Positions 17,349 through 26,762 of a DNA stretch of 64,000 nucleotides are shown piece by piece; within the stretch, counting starts at the first letter, position 1, and the number at the start of each line of letters is the position of its first letter. The stretch is from JAJZIH01 sp021785265 (lineage in GTDB: Bacteria; Pseudomonadota; Gammaproteobacteria; JAKAQQ01), in contig DAHWSH010000056.1 in the NCBI GenBank assembly GCA_027338645.1, positions 4,310 through 68,309 of the forward strand, written 5' to 3'. The notes under the pieces were generated by a model that ran no database searches, was not told the origin of the DNA, and worked only from the letters and a program-made list of their open reading frames with translations. The position numbers and the translations under genes were made by a program.

Positions 17349-20300
17349 CGGGAACCTCCGTCTTCAAGCCAGAGATGGAGGGGATAGACCGCATCCTCCC
17401 CACTGTGGATCCGGGCAGTCAACATGGCGTACGCGGCCTCCACGCTCGTATAGTAGGCGATTTTATGGTGAATGGCCTCCCGTCGGATGGAACGCGACTC
17501 CGCGATCGCCTCGCGACCCTCGGTGGTATTGACGATGAGGTCGATGTCTCCGTCGATGATGAGGTCAACCACATGCGGGCGGCCTTCGCGGACCTTGTTG
17601 ACTGCCCGGCATGACAGCCCCGCCGCCTGGAGCGTTTCCGCGGTTCCGCGAGTGGCAATCAGGCTGAATCCCCGTTCGGCCAGGCCGCGCGCCAGACCCA
17701 CCGCAAGAGACTTGTCAGCGTTCCGGACCGAGATCAGGACAGTTCCGGAGTCCGGCGGTTCCACTCCGGCCGCACGTTGCGCTTTCGCGTAGGCCTCGGC
17801 GAAATGGCACCCAAAGCCCATCACCTCGCCGGTTGACTTCATTTCCGGACCGAGGATGGGATCGGCACCCTGGAACTTGACAAACGGGAAAACCGGCATC
17901 TTGACGGCGTAGTGTCGGGAAGGGGTTAAACTCCGGACACCCTGCTCGGCCAGCGATTTTCCCGCCATGACCCGCGCGGCAACCTTGGCCAAAGGCAAAC
18001 CGGTCGCCTTGGAGACGAAGGGGACGGTTCGGGAAGCGCGCGGATTGACCTCGATCAGGTAGATCTCGCCATCCTGGATGGCAAATTGCACATTCATGAG
18101 CCCGCGTACACCCAGCCTCAGGGCCAAGGCCTCGACCTGCTTCCGGAGTACATCCTGCAGTCCGGCGGGTAGATGTTGGGGGGGCAGTGAACAGGCGGAA
18201 TCTCCGGAATGAACTCCGGCCTGTTCCACATGCTCCATGATGCCTGCAATCAGAACATCCGTTCCATCCGCGACCGCATCCACATCGACCTCGGTGGCAT
18301 GATCGAGGTAGCGGTCCAGCAAGACCGGCATGGCCTGCGGGGTTCGCTCGGCCCGGGCCATGTAGTCATCCAGTTCGGAAAACTTGAAAAGCACCTCCAT
18401 CGCCCGTCCGCCCAGTACATAGGAAGGGCGGGCCAGCAGCGGAAATCCAAGCGCTTCGGCCGCCCCCCTGGCCTCGCTGACCGTTCGGACAGTCCGGTTG
18501 GCCGGCTGCCGGAGGCCCAGTTCGGTGACCAGCTGCTGGAAGCGTTCGCGATCCTCGGACAGATCGATCGAGTCGGCCGGCGTACCCAACAGGGTGACGC
18601 CGGCGTTGGCCAGCGGTAGGGCAAGCTTGAGCGGGGTCTGTCCGCCATACTGGACGATCACGCCCAGAGGACGTTCGATCTCGACAATCGCGAGTACATC
18701 CTCGAGCGTCAGTGGTTCAAAATACAATCGGTCAGCGACATCGTAGTCGGTGGAGACGGTCTCCGGATTACAGTTCACCATGAGGGTCTCATAGCCCTCG
18801 TCACGCAATGCCTGGACGGCGTGAACGCAGCAGTAGTCGAATTCAATGCCCTGCCCGATCCGGTTGGGCCCCCCGCCCAGAATCATGATCTTGGACCGCG
18901 CAGTCGGGTGTGCCTCGCATTCTTCCGCGTAGGTGGAATAGAGATAGGCGGTCTCGGTCGGGAACTCGGCCGCACAGGAATCGACCCGCTTGTAGACCGG
19001 ACGGATGCCCAGTCCCATCCGCAGGCGGCGGATCTCCGTTTCGGTGGATCCGACCAGCCGGGCCAGCCGGCTGTCGGAAAAACCCTGCCGCTTGAGCATC
19101 CGCAAGCGTTCCCGATCCAAGCCGGAAAGACCGGCCTGGGCCACCTGCCGTTCCTCGGCCACCAGTGAACGGATTTGATCCAGAAACCAGGGATCAATCG
19201 CCGTGAGTTCCGCAATGTCTTCGAGCGTCCAGTCCTGGCGAAAGGCATCGGCCACATACCACAGACGTTCGGGACCGGGAACTCGCAGTTCCCGGATCAA
19301 TTTTTCCCGCTCGTCAGGCCCCAGGGGGGCGGCTGACATCCGTGGTCCGAGACCGTCATCTCCGATCTCGAGGCCGCGGAGGGCTTTTTGCAGTGATTCC
19401 GCGAAAGTACTCCCGATCGCCATGACCTCTCCCACGGCTCGCATCTGTGTCGACAAGCGATCCGACGCTTCGGGAAACTTCTCGAAATTAAAGCGGGGAA
19501 TCTTGGTCACCACGTAATCAATCGTGGGCTCGAACGACGCCGGTGTGCGGCCAGCGGTAATCTCGTTCTTAAGTTCATCCAAGGTATAACCGACGGCGAG
19601 CTTCGCTGCGACACGGGCAATCGGGAAGCCCGTGGCCTTGGAGGCCAGGGCTGATGACCGCGAGACCCTGGGATTCATTTCGATAACATGAATCTCACCG
19701 GTTCGGGGATGGATGGCGAATTGGACGTTGGATCCTCCCGTTTCGACTCCAACCTTGCGGAGGACGGCGATGGCGTCGTCGCGCAAACGCTGTGCCTCCT
19801 TGTCCGTCAGGGTCAGGGCCGGGGCCACCGTGATCGAGTCTCCCGTATGCACGCCCATGGGATCCAGGTTTTCGATGGTACAGACAATGATGCAGTTGTC
19901 GTGACGGTCCCGTACCACCTCGAGCTCGAACTCCTTCCAGCCGAGCAGCGAGGCCTCGACCAGGATTTCCCGTGTGGGGGACTGGGCCAGCCCGTTCTCG
20001 GCAATGGCCACGAACTCCTCGCGGTTATAGGCAATCCCTCCACCCGACCCACCCAGCGTGAAGGACGGCCGAATCACGGTTGGAAATCCAATTTCCTTCT
20101 GGATGACCAGCGCTTCTTCGAGCGAATGGGCGAGACCCGAACGCGGGGTGAGGAGACCGATTTCCGTCATCGCCTGCTTGAACCGTTCCCGATCCTCCGC
20201 AATGTCGATGGCGGCACGGGAGGCTCCAATGAGTTCGACACCCGCCTCGCCCAACACCCCCTCGCGCACGAGATCCAGGGCGGTATTGAGCGCCGTCTGT

Positions 20301-20575
20301 CCGCCCATGGTGGGCAAAAGCGCGGAGGGCCGCTCGCGTTCAATGATCCGGGCGATGGTCGACCAGCGAATGGGCTCAATGTAGACCGCATCGGCGATCT
20401 CTGGATCCGTCATGATCGTGGCTGGATTCGAGTTGACCAGAATGACCCGGTATCCCTCCTCACGCAGCGCCTTCAAGGCCTGGGTGCCCGAATAGTCAAA
20501 CTCACAGGCCTGACCGATGACGATCGGTCCGGCCCCGATCACGAGGATGCTTTCGAGATCAGTCCGTTTGGGCAT
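17345..20575 (-). CDS. carB: Carbamoyl-phosphate synthase large subunit
   Basis: Makes carbamoyl phosphate for arginine and pyrimidine synthesis from bicarbonate, ATP and ammonia delivered by CarA. The two tandem ATP-grasp halves begin with ILVIGAGPIVIGQACEFDYS and IMILGGGPNRIGQGIEFDYC. The C-terminal ~140 residues form the methylglyoxal-synthase-like allosteric domain (TGEVMGFGCHFAEAYAKAQ onward). It is 1076 aa, the standard size, and overlaps carA by 17 bases and greA by four. Confidence 0.98.
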   Translation of the reverse strand: MPKRTDLESILVIGAGPIVIGQACEFDYSGTQALKALREEGYRVILVNSNPATIMTDPEIADAVYIEPIRWSTIARIIERERPSALLPTMGGQTALNTALDLVREGVLGEAGVELIGASRAAIDIAEDRERFKQAMTEIGLLTPRSGLAHSLEEALVIQKEIGFPTVIRPSFTLGGSGGGIAYNREEFVAIAENGLAQSPTREILVEASLLGWKEFELEVVRDRHDNCIIVCTIENLDPMGVHTGDSITVAPALTLTDKEAQRLRDDAIAVLRKVGVETGGSNVQFAIHPRTGEIHVIEMNPRVSRSSALASKATGFPIARVAAKLAVGYTLDELKNEITAGRTPASFEPTIDYVVTKIPRFNFEKFPEASDRLSTQMRAVGEVMAIGSTFAESLQKALRGLEIGDDGLGPRMSAAPLGPDEREKLIRELRVPGPERLWYVADAFRQDWTLEDIAELTAIDPWFLDQIRSLVAEERQVAQAGLSGLDRERLRMLKRQGFSDSRLARLVGSTETEIRRLRMGLGIRPVYKRVDSCAAEFPTETAYLYSTYAEECEAHPTARSKIMILGGGPNRIGQGIEFDYCCVHAVQALRDEGYETLMVNCNPETVSTDYDVADRLYFEPLTLEDVLAIVEIERPLGVIVQYGGQTPLKLALPLANAGVTLLGTPADSIDLSEDRERFQQLVTELGLRQPANRTVRTVSEARGAAEALGFPLLARPSYVLGGRAMEVLFKFSELDDYMARAERTPQAMPVLLDRYLDHATEVDVDAVADGTDVLIAGIMEHVEQAGVHSGDSACSLPPQHLPAGLQDVLRKQVEALALRLGVRGLMNVQFAIQDGEIYLIEVNPRASRTVPFVSKATGLPLAKVAARVMAGKSLAEQGVRSLTPSRHYAVKMPVFPFVKFQGADPILGPEMKSTGEVMGFGCHFAEAYAKAQRAAGVEPPDSGTVLISVRNADKSLAVGLARGLAERGFSLIATRGTAETLQAAGLSCRAVNKVREGRPHVVDLIIDGDIDLIVNTTEGREAIAESRSIRREAIHHKIAYYTSVEAAYAMLTARIHSGEDAVYPLHLWLEDGGSR

Positions 20576-21743
20576 GCGTCCCTTCCCGCCGGCTCACCGC
20601 GGTCCCACCCGATTCCGCGAGGAGATCCAGAAACTGGTCAAACAGGCTAGCCGCATCGTGCGGGCCGGGACTGGCTTCCGGGTGTCCCTGGAAGCCCAAG
20701 GCCGGTACATCGGTGCGTGCGAGACCCTGCAGCGAAGCGTCGAACAGGGAACGGTGCGTCACCCGCAGCGTTTTGGGGAGCGATGCTTCATCGACCGTAA
20801 ACCCATGGTTCTGGCTCGTGATCCAGACCCGTCCAGTGGCCAGTTCAATGACCGGATGGTTCGCCCCGTGATGTCCAAACTTCATCTTGACTGTCCGTCC
20901 CCCACTGGCCAGACCCAAGAGCTGGTGACCGAGACAGATGCCGAAAAAGGGCACGCGACGCTCAAGCCAGCCGCGCGCTGTCCTCACTGCAGGTTCCATC
21001 GCCTGGGGATCTCCCGGACCGTTGGAAAAGAGCACGCCGTCGGGCCGGAGCGCCAGACCCTGTTCGAGTCGGGTGGTTGCGGGGACCACCGTCACCCGGC
21101 AACCGCGATCGACCAGCAGGCGCAGAATATTCTGCTTGACCCCAAAATCGTAAACCACGATATGGGGATGCCCAAGTCTCCGGTGCGGCGGGACAGGCTT
21201 TTCGGCAGGATGCCAGATCCCTTGGGTCCATGAAGCCGGGCTCGGGCGGTACACATCCGGGGTCAGATCCTGCCCCACCATGGAAGGGAGGGCACGGGCC
21301 GTGCTCACGGCCAGATCACGCTGCCGCTCCGTCACGGGACCGGTCAGGATGCAGCCGTTTTGCGCTCCATGATCCCGCAGATGACGGGTCAGGCGCCGGG
21401 TGTCGACTCCCGCGATGGCCACGATCCCACGAGACCGCAAAAAGGATTCGAGCGAGAGCTCGGCCCGCCAGCTGCTCGCAAACCGGCTGGCCTCGCGCAG
21501 GATGACCCCCGCTGCTGCCGGAACACTGCTTTCCGCATCGGAGCGGTTGGCGCCCACATTGCCGACATGAGGCATGGTGAGCACGACGAGCTGGCCCCGG
21601 TAGGAGGGGTCCGTCAGGATCTCCTGATATCCCGTAAGTGCAGTATTGAAAACCGTCTCGCCGGTGGCTTGTCCCTCGTGTCCAACGGAGTGGCCCTCGA
21701 AAATGCTTCCGTCTGCGAGGGCGAGAAGTGCCGTGGACATCAT
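20559..21743 (-). CDS. carA: Carbamoyl-phosphate synthase small subunit (glutaminase)
   Basis: Hydrolyses glutamine and channels ammonia to CarB. The class I amidotransferase nucleophile is in FFGICLGHQLLGLA, with the His/Glu pair in QGHPEASPGPHD. The N-terminal domain shows GHSVGHEGQATGETVFNTAL. It is 394 aa, and the start has two adjacent ATG codons. It heads a long minus-strand operon (carA-carB-greA and probably beyond), with a TAGAAT -10-like site at 21846-21851 about 100 bases upstream. Confidence 0.97.
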   Translation of the reverse strand: MMSTALLALADGSIFEGHSVGHEGQATGETVFNTALTGYQEILTDPSYRGQLVVLTMPHVGNVGANRSDAESSVPAAAGVILREASRFASSWRAELSLESFLRSRGIVAIAGVDTRRLTRHLRDHGAQNGCILTGPVTERQRDLAVSTARALPSMVGQDLTPDVYRPSPASWTQGIWHPAEKPVPPHRRLGHPHIVVYDFGVKQNILRLLVDRGCRVTVVPATTRLEQGLALRPDGVLFSNGPGDPQAMEPAVRTARGWLERRVPFFGICLGHQLLGLASGGRTVKMKFGHHGANHPVIELATGRVWITSQNHGFTVDEASLPKTLRVTHRSLFDASLQGLARTDVPALGFQGHPEASPGPHDAASLFDQFLDLLAESGGTAVSRREGTHAQTD

Positions 21744-21845
21744 AATCGGTGGGTCGCATTCACCCCCCGCCTGCCGTACTCTGCCCCGATCGGAGACTGG
21801 GACGGGAAGCGGTTGATCAGTTGGATTGGGTAACCGGTCCGGAGA

Positions 21846-21851
21846 ATTCTA
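21846..21851 (-). promoter_or_regulatory. Candidate -10 element upstream of carA
   Basis: On the minus strand TAGAAT matches the sigma-70 -10 consensus at five of six positions and lies about 100 bases before the carA ATG. The -35 region at 17-bp spacing (GGAGCC) is poor, so this is tentative. No PyrR, PurR or ArgR site was recognised in the leader. Confidence 0.3.
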
Positions 21852-21894
21852 ACACGGGGTCCACCCCGGCTCCTCCCCTCCTCCGTCGGGCCAT

Positions 21895-22281
21895 TCAGGC
21901 CGGTGCCCCGGCCCGCTTGATCTCGGACCCCACCCGAACCATGTGGTTTTCGGCATCGACATAGACGAGGGTCGGCCGGAACCGGCGAGCCTCGGCCTCC
22001 GTCAGGACCGCATAGGCCGCAATGATCATCAAGTCTCCAGCAGCCGCCTTGTGTGCGGCCGCCCCATTCAAGGAAATGGTGCCGCTCCCGGCAGGCGCAA
22101 CAATCGCGTAGGTGACGAGCCGCTCCCCATTACTCACGTTGTAGAGGTGAACCTGCTCAAACTCGAGGAGTCCAGCAGCGTCCAGAAGGGTCTGGTCGAT
22201 GGCGCAGGAACCCTCATAATCGGGATGAATCCCGGTCACGCGGGCGCGGTGAATTTTTGCCTTGAGGGTCGTGATCAGCAT
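21895..22281 (-). CDS. panD: Aspartate 1-decarboxylase
   Basis: Pyruvoyl-dependent enzyme that makes beta-alanine from aspartate for pantothenate. The self-cleavage site Gly24-Ser25 is visible in YEGSCAID, and the catalytic lysine region is LKAKIHRARVTG. The length of 128 aa is typical. It is the last gene of the pcnB-folK-kinase-panB-panC-panD run, 28 bases after panC, so its product supplies the second substrate of PanC. Confidence 0.96.
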   Translation of the reverse strand: MLITTLKAKIHRARVTGIHPDYEGSCAIDQTLLDAAGLLEFEQVHLYNVSNGERLVTYAIVAPAGSGTISLNGAAAHKAAAGDLMIIAAYAVLTEAEARRFRPTLVYVDAENHMVRVGSEIKRAGAPA

Positions 22282-22309
22282 GGCTCCGGTCCCGTTCTCG
22301 GGACGGCCA

Positions 22310-23260
22310 CTATTCTAATCCAGCCGCATGGGCAGGGAGATTATCGATGAGCCGGGTCTCGCCCAGACGGGCCGCAGCCAGCAAACGCCAGTTTTCCGGA
22401 CCGGCCCGGGGATCGGGGGGGTCGAGGCTCTCCTCGGTCCGGATGGCGACATAATCCGGATTCAGTCCGGCGGACACCAGCCGTTGCCCGGCCTCGGCCT
22501 CGAGTACTTGGAAATCCCGTCGACCGGACTGCAGGGCCTGGGACAGGGTCATGAGCGTCCGGTAGAGTTCCGGCGCACGTTGCCGCTCCGCAGCCGTAAG
22601 ATACTGGTTACGCGAGCTCAAAGCCAAGCCGTCGGGCTCGCGCACGGTCGGAACCCGCTGGATCCTGACGGGAAGGCCGAGATCAGCCACCAGCCGGCCG
22701 ATCAGAACGCACTGCTGGTAGTCCTTTTCCCCGAAAAGGGCGACATCCGGATGCACTGCGAGAAGGAGGCGCAGGACGACCCCGGCCACCCCGTCAAAAT
22801 GACCCGGCCGGAAGGCTCCACAAAGCAGGTCGGACAGGCGAGGAACCTCGACCCGAACCGCTTCCGCGGTTCCGAAGGGGTAAAGATCCTCGACATCAGG
22901 CGTATAGGCCAGGTCAACCCCCAGTCGTTCAAGGCCTTGGAGATCACGTTCCAAAGTTCTCGGGTAGCGGACGAAATCTTCTCCGGCACTGAACTGAGTG
23001 GGATTCACGAACACGCTCACGACCGTGCGATCGGCCAGTGACCGGGCGCACTCGACCAGTCGGTCGTGTCCGGCATGCAGGTTTCCTAAAGTCGGCACGA
23101 AGGCCACGGACTGTCCGGCAACCTGCCACTCCCGGACCAACGCACGGAGCTTCTGTCTGCGCAGCACCCGGGATAACGGCCGCTGCCCCGGGTAGGGTGC
23201 CCGGTCGAGAGCCGAAGGGTCAACCCCCGCCGGAACTTCTGGTTCAGGACTCAAAGCCAT
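22310..23260 (-). CDS. panC: Pantothenate synthetase
   Basis: Ligates pantoate and beta-alanine using ATP. Nucleotidyltransferase motifs are VPTLGNLHAGH (HIGH-type), FVNPTQF, FGEKDYQQ and the KMSKS-like ALSSRN. The ATG at 23260 overlaps panB by 17 bases and gives 316 aa. This leaves about 50 residues before the VPTLGNLH motif compared with about 25 in E. coli, with a Pro-rich segment of unknown role. Starts further upstream would run into panB. Confidence 0.94.
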   Translation of the reverse strand: MALSPEPEVPAGVDPSALDRAPYPGQRPLSRVLRRQKLRALVREWQVAGQSVAFVPTLGNLHAGHDRLVECARSLADRTVVSVFVNPTQFSAGEDFVRYPRTLERDLQGLERLGVDLAYTPDVEDLYPFGTAEAVRVEVPRLSDLLCGAFRPGHFDGVAGVVLRLLLAVHPDVALFGEKDYQQCVLIGRLVADLGLPVRIQRVPTVREPDGLALSSRNQYLTAAERQRAPELYRTLMTLSQALQSGRRDFQVLEAEAGQRLVSAGLNPDYVAIRTEESLDPPDPRAGPENWRLLAAARLGETRLIDNLPAHAAGLE

Positions 23261-24083
23261 GCCGAGGCTCGGGATAGCTCCGATTCCGGACCGCTTCGGC
23301 ATAGGCCGCCACCGCCTCCGCAATCGAACGTCCACCGGTCAGAAAGTTTTCGACAAAACGGGGCCGGATGCTCTGGCTCAGCCCCAGGATGTCGTAGAGC
23401 ACGAGGATCTGGCCATCGACGGAAGCTCCCGCACCGATCCCGATCACCGGAACGTGTGCAGCTCGCGTAATTTCCGCGGCCAGCAGTGAGGGCACACACT
23501 CAAGCAGCAAGAGATCAGCACCCGCGTCCTCGAGACGCCGCGCATCCTCGCACACCTTCTCGGCCTCGGCCTGACTCCGTCCTGCAGCACGGAAACCACC
23601 GATCTTGTATTCGGACTGTGGACGCAGTCCCAAATGGGCACAGACCGGAATCCCGTTGGTGGCGAGTGCCTCGACGATAGCCGCCTGGCCGGCATGCCCC
23701 TCGAGTTTGACCATCTTTGCCCCCCCCTCCTGGAGTAGACGCCCCGCACTGGCCAGCGCCTGTGACGGATCGGAATAACTCAAAAACGGCAGGTCGGCAA
23801 CGAGCCAGGCACGCTTCAGGGCACGGGCAACGAGCGTCGTGTGATAAACCATATGGTCAACCGTGACCGGGATCGTGCTGGCATGTCCCTGAACCACCAT
23901 ACCGAGGGTATCACCCACCAAGACGAGGTCGATCCCGACGTGGTCCAGGATCGCGGCAAAGCTGGCATCGTAGGCCGTGAGGCAGACGATGGGCTGTCCG
24001 GCCTGCCGCAGCTTCCGGAGCGTCGGGAGGGTCACAGCCGGGCCGGAAGTCCCTGATCGAGGACTCGCATAGGGTCCACTCAT
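23244..24083 (-). CDS. panB: 3-methyl-2-oxobutanoate hydroxymethyltransferase
   Basis: First step of pantothenate synthesis: transfers a hydroxymethyl group from methylene-THF to ketoisovalerate. Signatures are CLTAYDASFA, LVGDTLGMVVQGH, DLPFLSYSD and GIGAGASVDGQILV, with the catalytic Glu in LLLECVP. It is 279 aa; the ATG overlaps the preceding kinase stop as ATGA. Confidence 0.96.
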   Translation of the reverse strand: MSGPYASPRSGTSGPAVTLPTLRKLRQAGQPIVCLTAYDASFAAILDHVGIDLVLVGDTLGMVVQGHASTIPVTVDHMVYHTTLVARALKRAWLVADLPFLSYSDPSQALASAGRLLQEGGAKMVKLEGHAGQAAIVEALATNGIPVCAHLGLRPQSEYKIGGFRAAGRSQAEAEKVCEDARRLEDAGADLLLLECVPSLLAAEITRAAHVPVIGIGAGASVDGQILVLYDILGLSQSIRPRFVENFLTGGRSIAEAVAAYAEAVRNRSYPEPRHGFES

Positions 24084-24772
24084 GCCATCGTCTCGAACGG
24101 CGCCGTCGCCGGGCTGGGATTGAAAAAATGGCGCCCCGCCCGAACCTTGCCGATTTCCCGGACCAGGTTCGCGTAATCCGGCTCGCGTTCCAGCGGGTTG
24201 ATCTCGCTGGCATTCACGATGAGCAGGGGAGAATCATCGTAGTGGTGAAAAAATTGAGCATAGGCCGCCACCACCTGTTCCAGGTACTCCCGCCGCATCA
24301 GCTGCTCGTAGCCGATATTGCGGCGTGCAACACGTCGGGCCAGAACCCCGACCGGTGCCTGCAGGTAGACGACCAAGTCCGGAGCGGGCAGCCCGACCGC
24401 CAGCCGTTCATAGACCTGATCATATAGTGCCAACTCATCTGACTCGAGCGTGAGCTGGGCGAAGATCCGGTCCTTGGCAAACAGGTAATCACTGATCCGG
24501 ACCGGCTGGAAGAGTTCTCCCTGCTTGAGTCCCGCGAGGGTGCGGGCGCGCTGGAAAAGGAAAAACAGCTGGGCCGGTAATGCGTTATGCCGAGGATCAC
24601 GGTAGAAGCGCTCGAGAAAAGGATTCTCATCGGCCTGCTCCAGCAGGGGTTCAGCACCGAAAGTCTCGGCCAGGCGCTTGGCCAGCGTGGTTTTCCCGAC
24701 ACCGATCGGTCCCTCCACCACGATGTGGCGGTGGTCAGGAGACGCTGGAACCGTCAAGCGGGACACGCTCAA
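24080..24772 (-). CDS. Deoxynucleoside kinase family protein
   Basis: P-loop kinase of the deoxyguanosine/deoxyadenosine kinase family, expected to phosphorylate deoxynucleosides for salvage. Walker A is VEGPIGVGKTTLAKR (about residues 16-30), followed by an acidic substrate residue in DENPFLERFY, the D-R motif in FAKDRIF and a LID-type RRVARRNIGYEQ. I choose the TTG at 24772, which has an AGGAG five bases upstream; a GTG lies six bases further. The ATG upstream at 24868 would extend through folK. The exact nucleoside preferred is not readable. Confidence 0.82.
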   Translation of the reverse strand: MSVSRLTVPASPDHRHIVVEGPIGVGKTTLAKRLAETFGAEPLLEQADENPFLERFYRDPRHNALPAQLFFLFQRARTLAGLKQGELFQPVRISDYLFAKDRIFAQLTLESDELALYDQVYERLAVGLPAPDLVVYLQAPVGVLARRVARRNIGYEQLMRREYLEQVVAAYAQFFHHYDDSPLLIVNASEINPLEREPDYANLVREIGKVRAGRHFFNPSPATAPFETMA

Positions 24773-25238
24773 GTTGACTCCTCTCGCACCGGGCGGCAAG
24801 CTCGGAAACCGAACCCCACCCGGGAATGACCAGACCGGGATCGAGTTCCAAGAGAGGATAAAGCACAAAGGGACGTTGTGCCAGACCCGGGTGGGGCAGG
24901 ATCAGTTCGGGCAACTGTGACACACAGTCACCGTAAAGCAATAGGTCGAGATCCAGCGGACGAGGGCCCCAGTGCGCCCCACCCCGGACCCGTCCTTGTG
25001 CCTGCTCGATCCGGTGACAGAGCGCAAGCAGCTCGCGCGCAGTCAGGTCGGTCTCGACCGCGGCGACGGCATTAAAGTAATCCGGCTGGTCGGATCGATC
25101 GAGGGGGGGGTTCCGATAGCAGGAAGAGACGTGTACATGGCGGATCGCGGGATCATCCCTCAGCGCAGCGACCGCAACGGCGATCTGGCGCGGCGGATTA
25201 TTGAGATTGCTGCCCAGACCGACATAGGCGGTCACCAT
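24735..25238 (-). CDS. folK: 2-amino-4-hydroxy-6-hydroxymethyldihydropteridine diphosphokinase (HPPK)
   Basis: Pyrophosphorylates 6-hydroxymethyl-dihydropterin, making the substrate of FolP. Motifs are YVGLGSNLNNP at the N-terminus and the family signature GPRPLDLDLLLYGD (about residues 91-104), followed by LPHPGLAQRPFVLYPLLEL. It is 167 aa. It starts 12 bases after pcnB and overlaps the downstream kinase by 38 bases. Confidence 0.95.
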   Translation of the reverse strand: MVTAYVGLGSNLNNPPRQIAVAVAALRDDPAIRHVHVSSCYRNPPLDRSDQPDYFNAVAAVETDLTARELLALCHRIEQAQGRVRGGAHWGPRPLDLDLLLYGDCVSQLPELILPHPGLAQRPFVLYPLLELDPGLVIPGWGSVSELAARCERSQLERVPLDGSSVS

Positions 25239-25250
25239 GGCGGCATTTCC

Positions 25251-26567
25251 TCAGATGATACGTCGGGGCCGGCGGCGACGACGACGGCGGACATGGTCGG
25301 AGCCTGGAACCGACGTCTCCACCGGGGTGCTCGCGGCATAATCCCGCCACCCCGTCTCCAGGTCGGCCGAGGCATCCCCCACCTGGGCACGCAACCGGAG
25401 GAAATCCAGGCTCGCGGCAAAAGCCGGATGGTGAAGCAGCCGGCTGGCGGCCGGTTGCGCAGTTCCCTGATCCAGCCGGATCTGGTGAACCAGGAGGGAT
25501 TCGACCGGATCCACGATGCGACGGGGGATCGAGACGTGTTTTTGCTGCTCCCGCATCAGGATATGCAGGGCCCGGTGCATGGCCACCACGCTATCCATGC
25601 CCTCGTTTTCATGCCAGCGCATGTACTGTCGGGCCGCCCCCCAGAAGAAACCGGAGAGGATGAGGATGAGGGACTGATCTCCCCTCTCGCGTGGGGTCTC
25701 GTCCGCGATCCGAAGCACCCGTTCAACGAGTGCGCGGTGCATACCCTCGATATCGGCCTCCAGCCATTCTGCAGTCCAGGGAAACAGGGGCTTGAGGAGC
25801 CCCTGGTCGACCAGCCCGGTGAAATTCCGAAGCGCCTGGCCGAACAGCAGCAACTTCCCAACCTCCTCGAACAGACGTGCCGGCGGCACGGTCGTGAGCA
25901 GGGCGGCCAGGCGACGGAGCGGGGCCGCCGTCGCAGCCTCCAGGGGGAAGCCTGTTTTGGCCTGGAAACGTACGGCCCTCAGCATCCGCACCGGGTCTTC
26001 ACGATAGCGTGCCTCGGGATCGCCAATGAGGCGGATAATCCCATCCCGGAGGTCATCGAATCCTCCTACCCAGTCCCGGATGGTTCCCTGGACGGCATCG
26101 AAATAAAGCGCGTTCAGGGTGAAATCACGCCGGAAGGCATCCTCCCGCTCACTGCCGTAGAGATTGTCGCGCAGCAGACGACCGGAGGCGGTCGTCTCGA
26201 ACTGGGGATGGGTCCGTTCTGTCCCGGCATTCCCCCGACGGAAAGTCGCGACTTCAACGATCTCCTGGCCGAAAAAGACATGGACCAGCCGGAAACGCCG
26301 CCCGATGATTCGACTATGCCGAAACAGGCGCCGGACATCTTCCGGACGGGCACTGGTGGCCACGTCAAAATCCTTGGGCGGAATGCCCAGCAAGAGATCC
26401 CGAACGCCCCCCCCGACCACGTAACCTGCAAATCCCTGATCAACCAGTCGGCCGACGACATGGAGGGCGGACGGTGAAATCTGACCCGGATCGAGGCGGT
26501 GCTCCGTCCGTGGGATAACAGCTGGTCCGGCGGCCTCGGATCCCGGATGGTTTATTGGTTCGTGCAC
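25251..26567 (-). CDS. pcnB: Poly(A) polymerase I
   Basis: Adds poly(A) tails that mark RNA for decay. The class II nucleotidyltransferase head shows GYVVGGGVRDLLLG, the catalytic DFDVATSA and RRDFTLNALYFD, with the RNA-binding neck-and-body region after residue 230. The end is a run of arginines (about residues 422-436), as in other PcnB proteins. The start codon is GTG at 26567. A CCA-adding enzyme is the alternative, but the Arg-rich tail, the folK linkage and the genomically encoded CCA in the tRNAs here favour PcnB. Confidence 0.9.
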   Translation of the reverse strand: MHEPINHPGSEAAGPAVIPRTEHRLDPGQISPSALHVVGRLVDQGFAGYVVGGGVRDLLLGIPPKDFDVATSARPEDVRRLFRHSRIIGRRFRLVHVFFGQEIVEVATFRRGNAGTERTHPQFETTASGRLLRDNLYGSEREDAFRRDFTLNALYFDAVQGTIRDWVGGFDDLRDGIIRLIGDPEARYREDPVRMLRAVRFQAKTGFPLEAATAAPLRRLAALLTTVPPARLFEEVGKLLLFGQALRNFTGLVDQGLLKPLFPWTAEWLEADIEGMHRALVERVLRIADETPRERGDQSLILILSGFFWGAARQYMRWHENEGMDSVVAMHRALHILMREQQKHVSIPRRIVDPVESLLVHQIRLDQGTAQPAASRLLHHPAFAASLDFLRLRAQVGDASADLETGWRDYAASTPVETSVPGSDHVRRRRRRRPRRII

Positions 26568-26593
26568 CGCAGCCTGCTACGGGTTGATTCATC

Positions 26594-26599
26594 TATAAT
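26594..26599 (+). promoter_or_regulatory. -10 element of the tRNA-Glu promoter
   Basis: A perfect TATAAT lies 35 bases before the mature 5' end of tRNA-Glu. The -35 hexamer is not recognisable at standard spacing. The hexamer is in the short divergent gap between pcnB and the tRNA. Confidence 0.5.
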
Positions 26600-26633
26600 A
26601 GCAAGTTCTTGGTCCGCGCCCGTGGTTTCCATG

Positions 26634-26709
26634 GCTCCCTTCGTCTAGAGGCCCAGGACGTCGCCCTCTCACGGCGAAAACAGGGGTTCGAATCCCCTAG
26701 GGAGCGCCA
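26634..26709 (+). tRNA. tRNA-Glu(CTC)
   Basis: A 76-nt tRNA with encoded CCA. Acceptor GCTCCCT pairs with AGGGAGC. The anticodon loop CTCTCAC gives CTC. D-arm and T-arm (CAGGGGTTCGAATCCCCTA) are nearly identical to enterobacterial tRNA-Glu. Confidence 0.97.
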
Positions 26710-26762
26710 CCTCGCGGCGGAAGGCTGAAAGTCGGGTCCCATTCTCACCGAAAGACGCGCCC

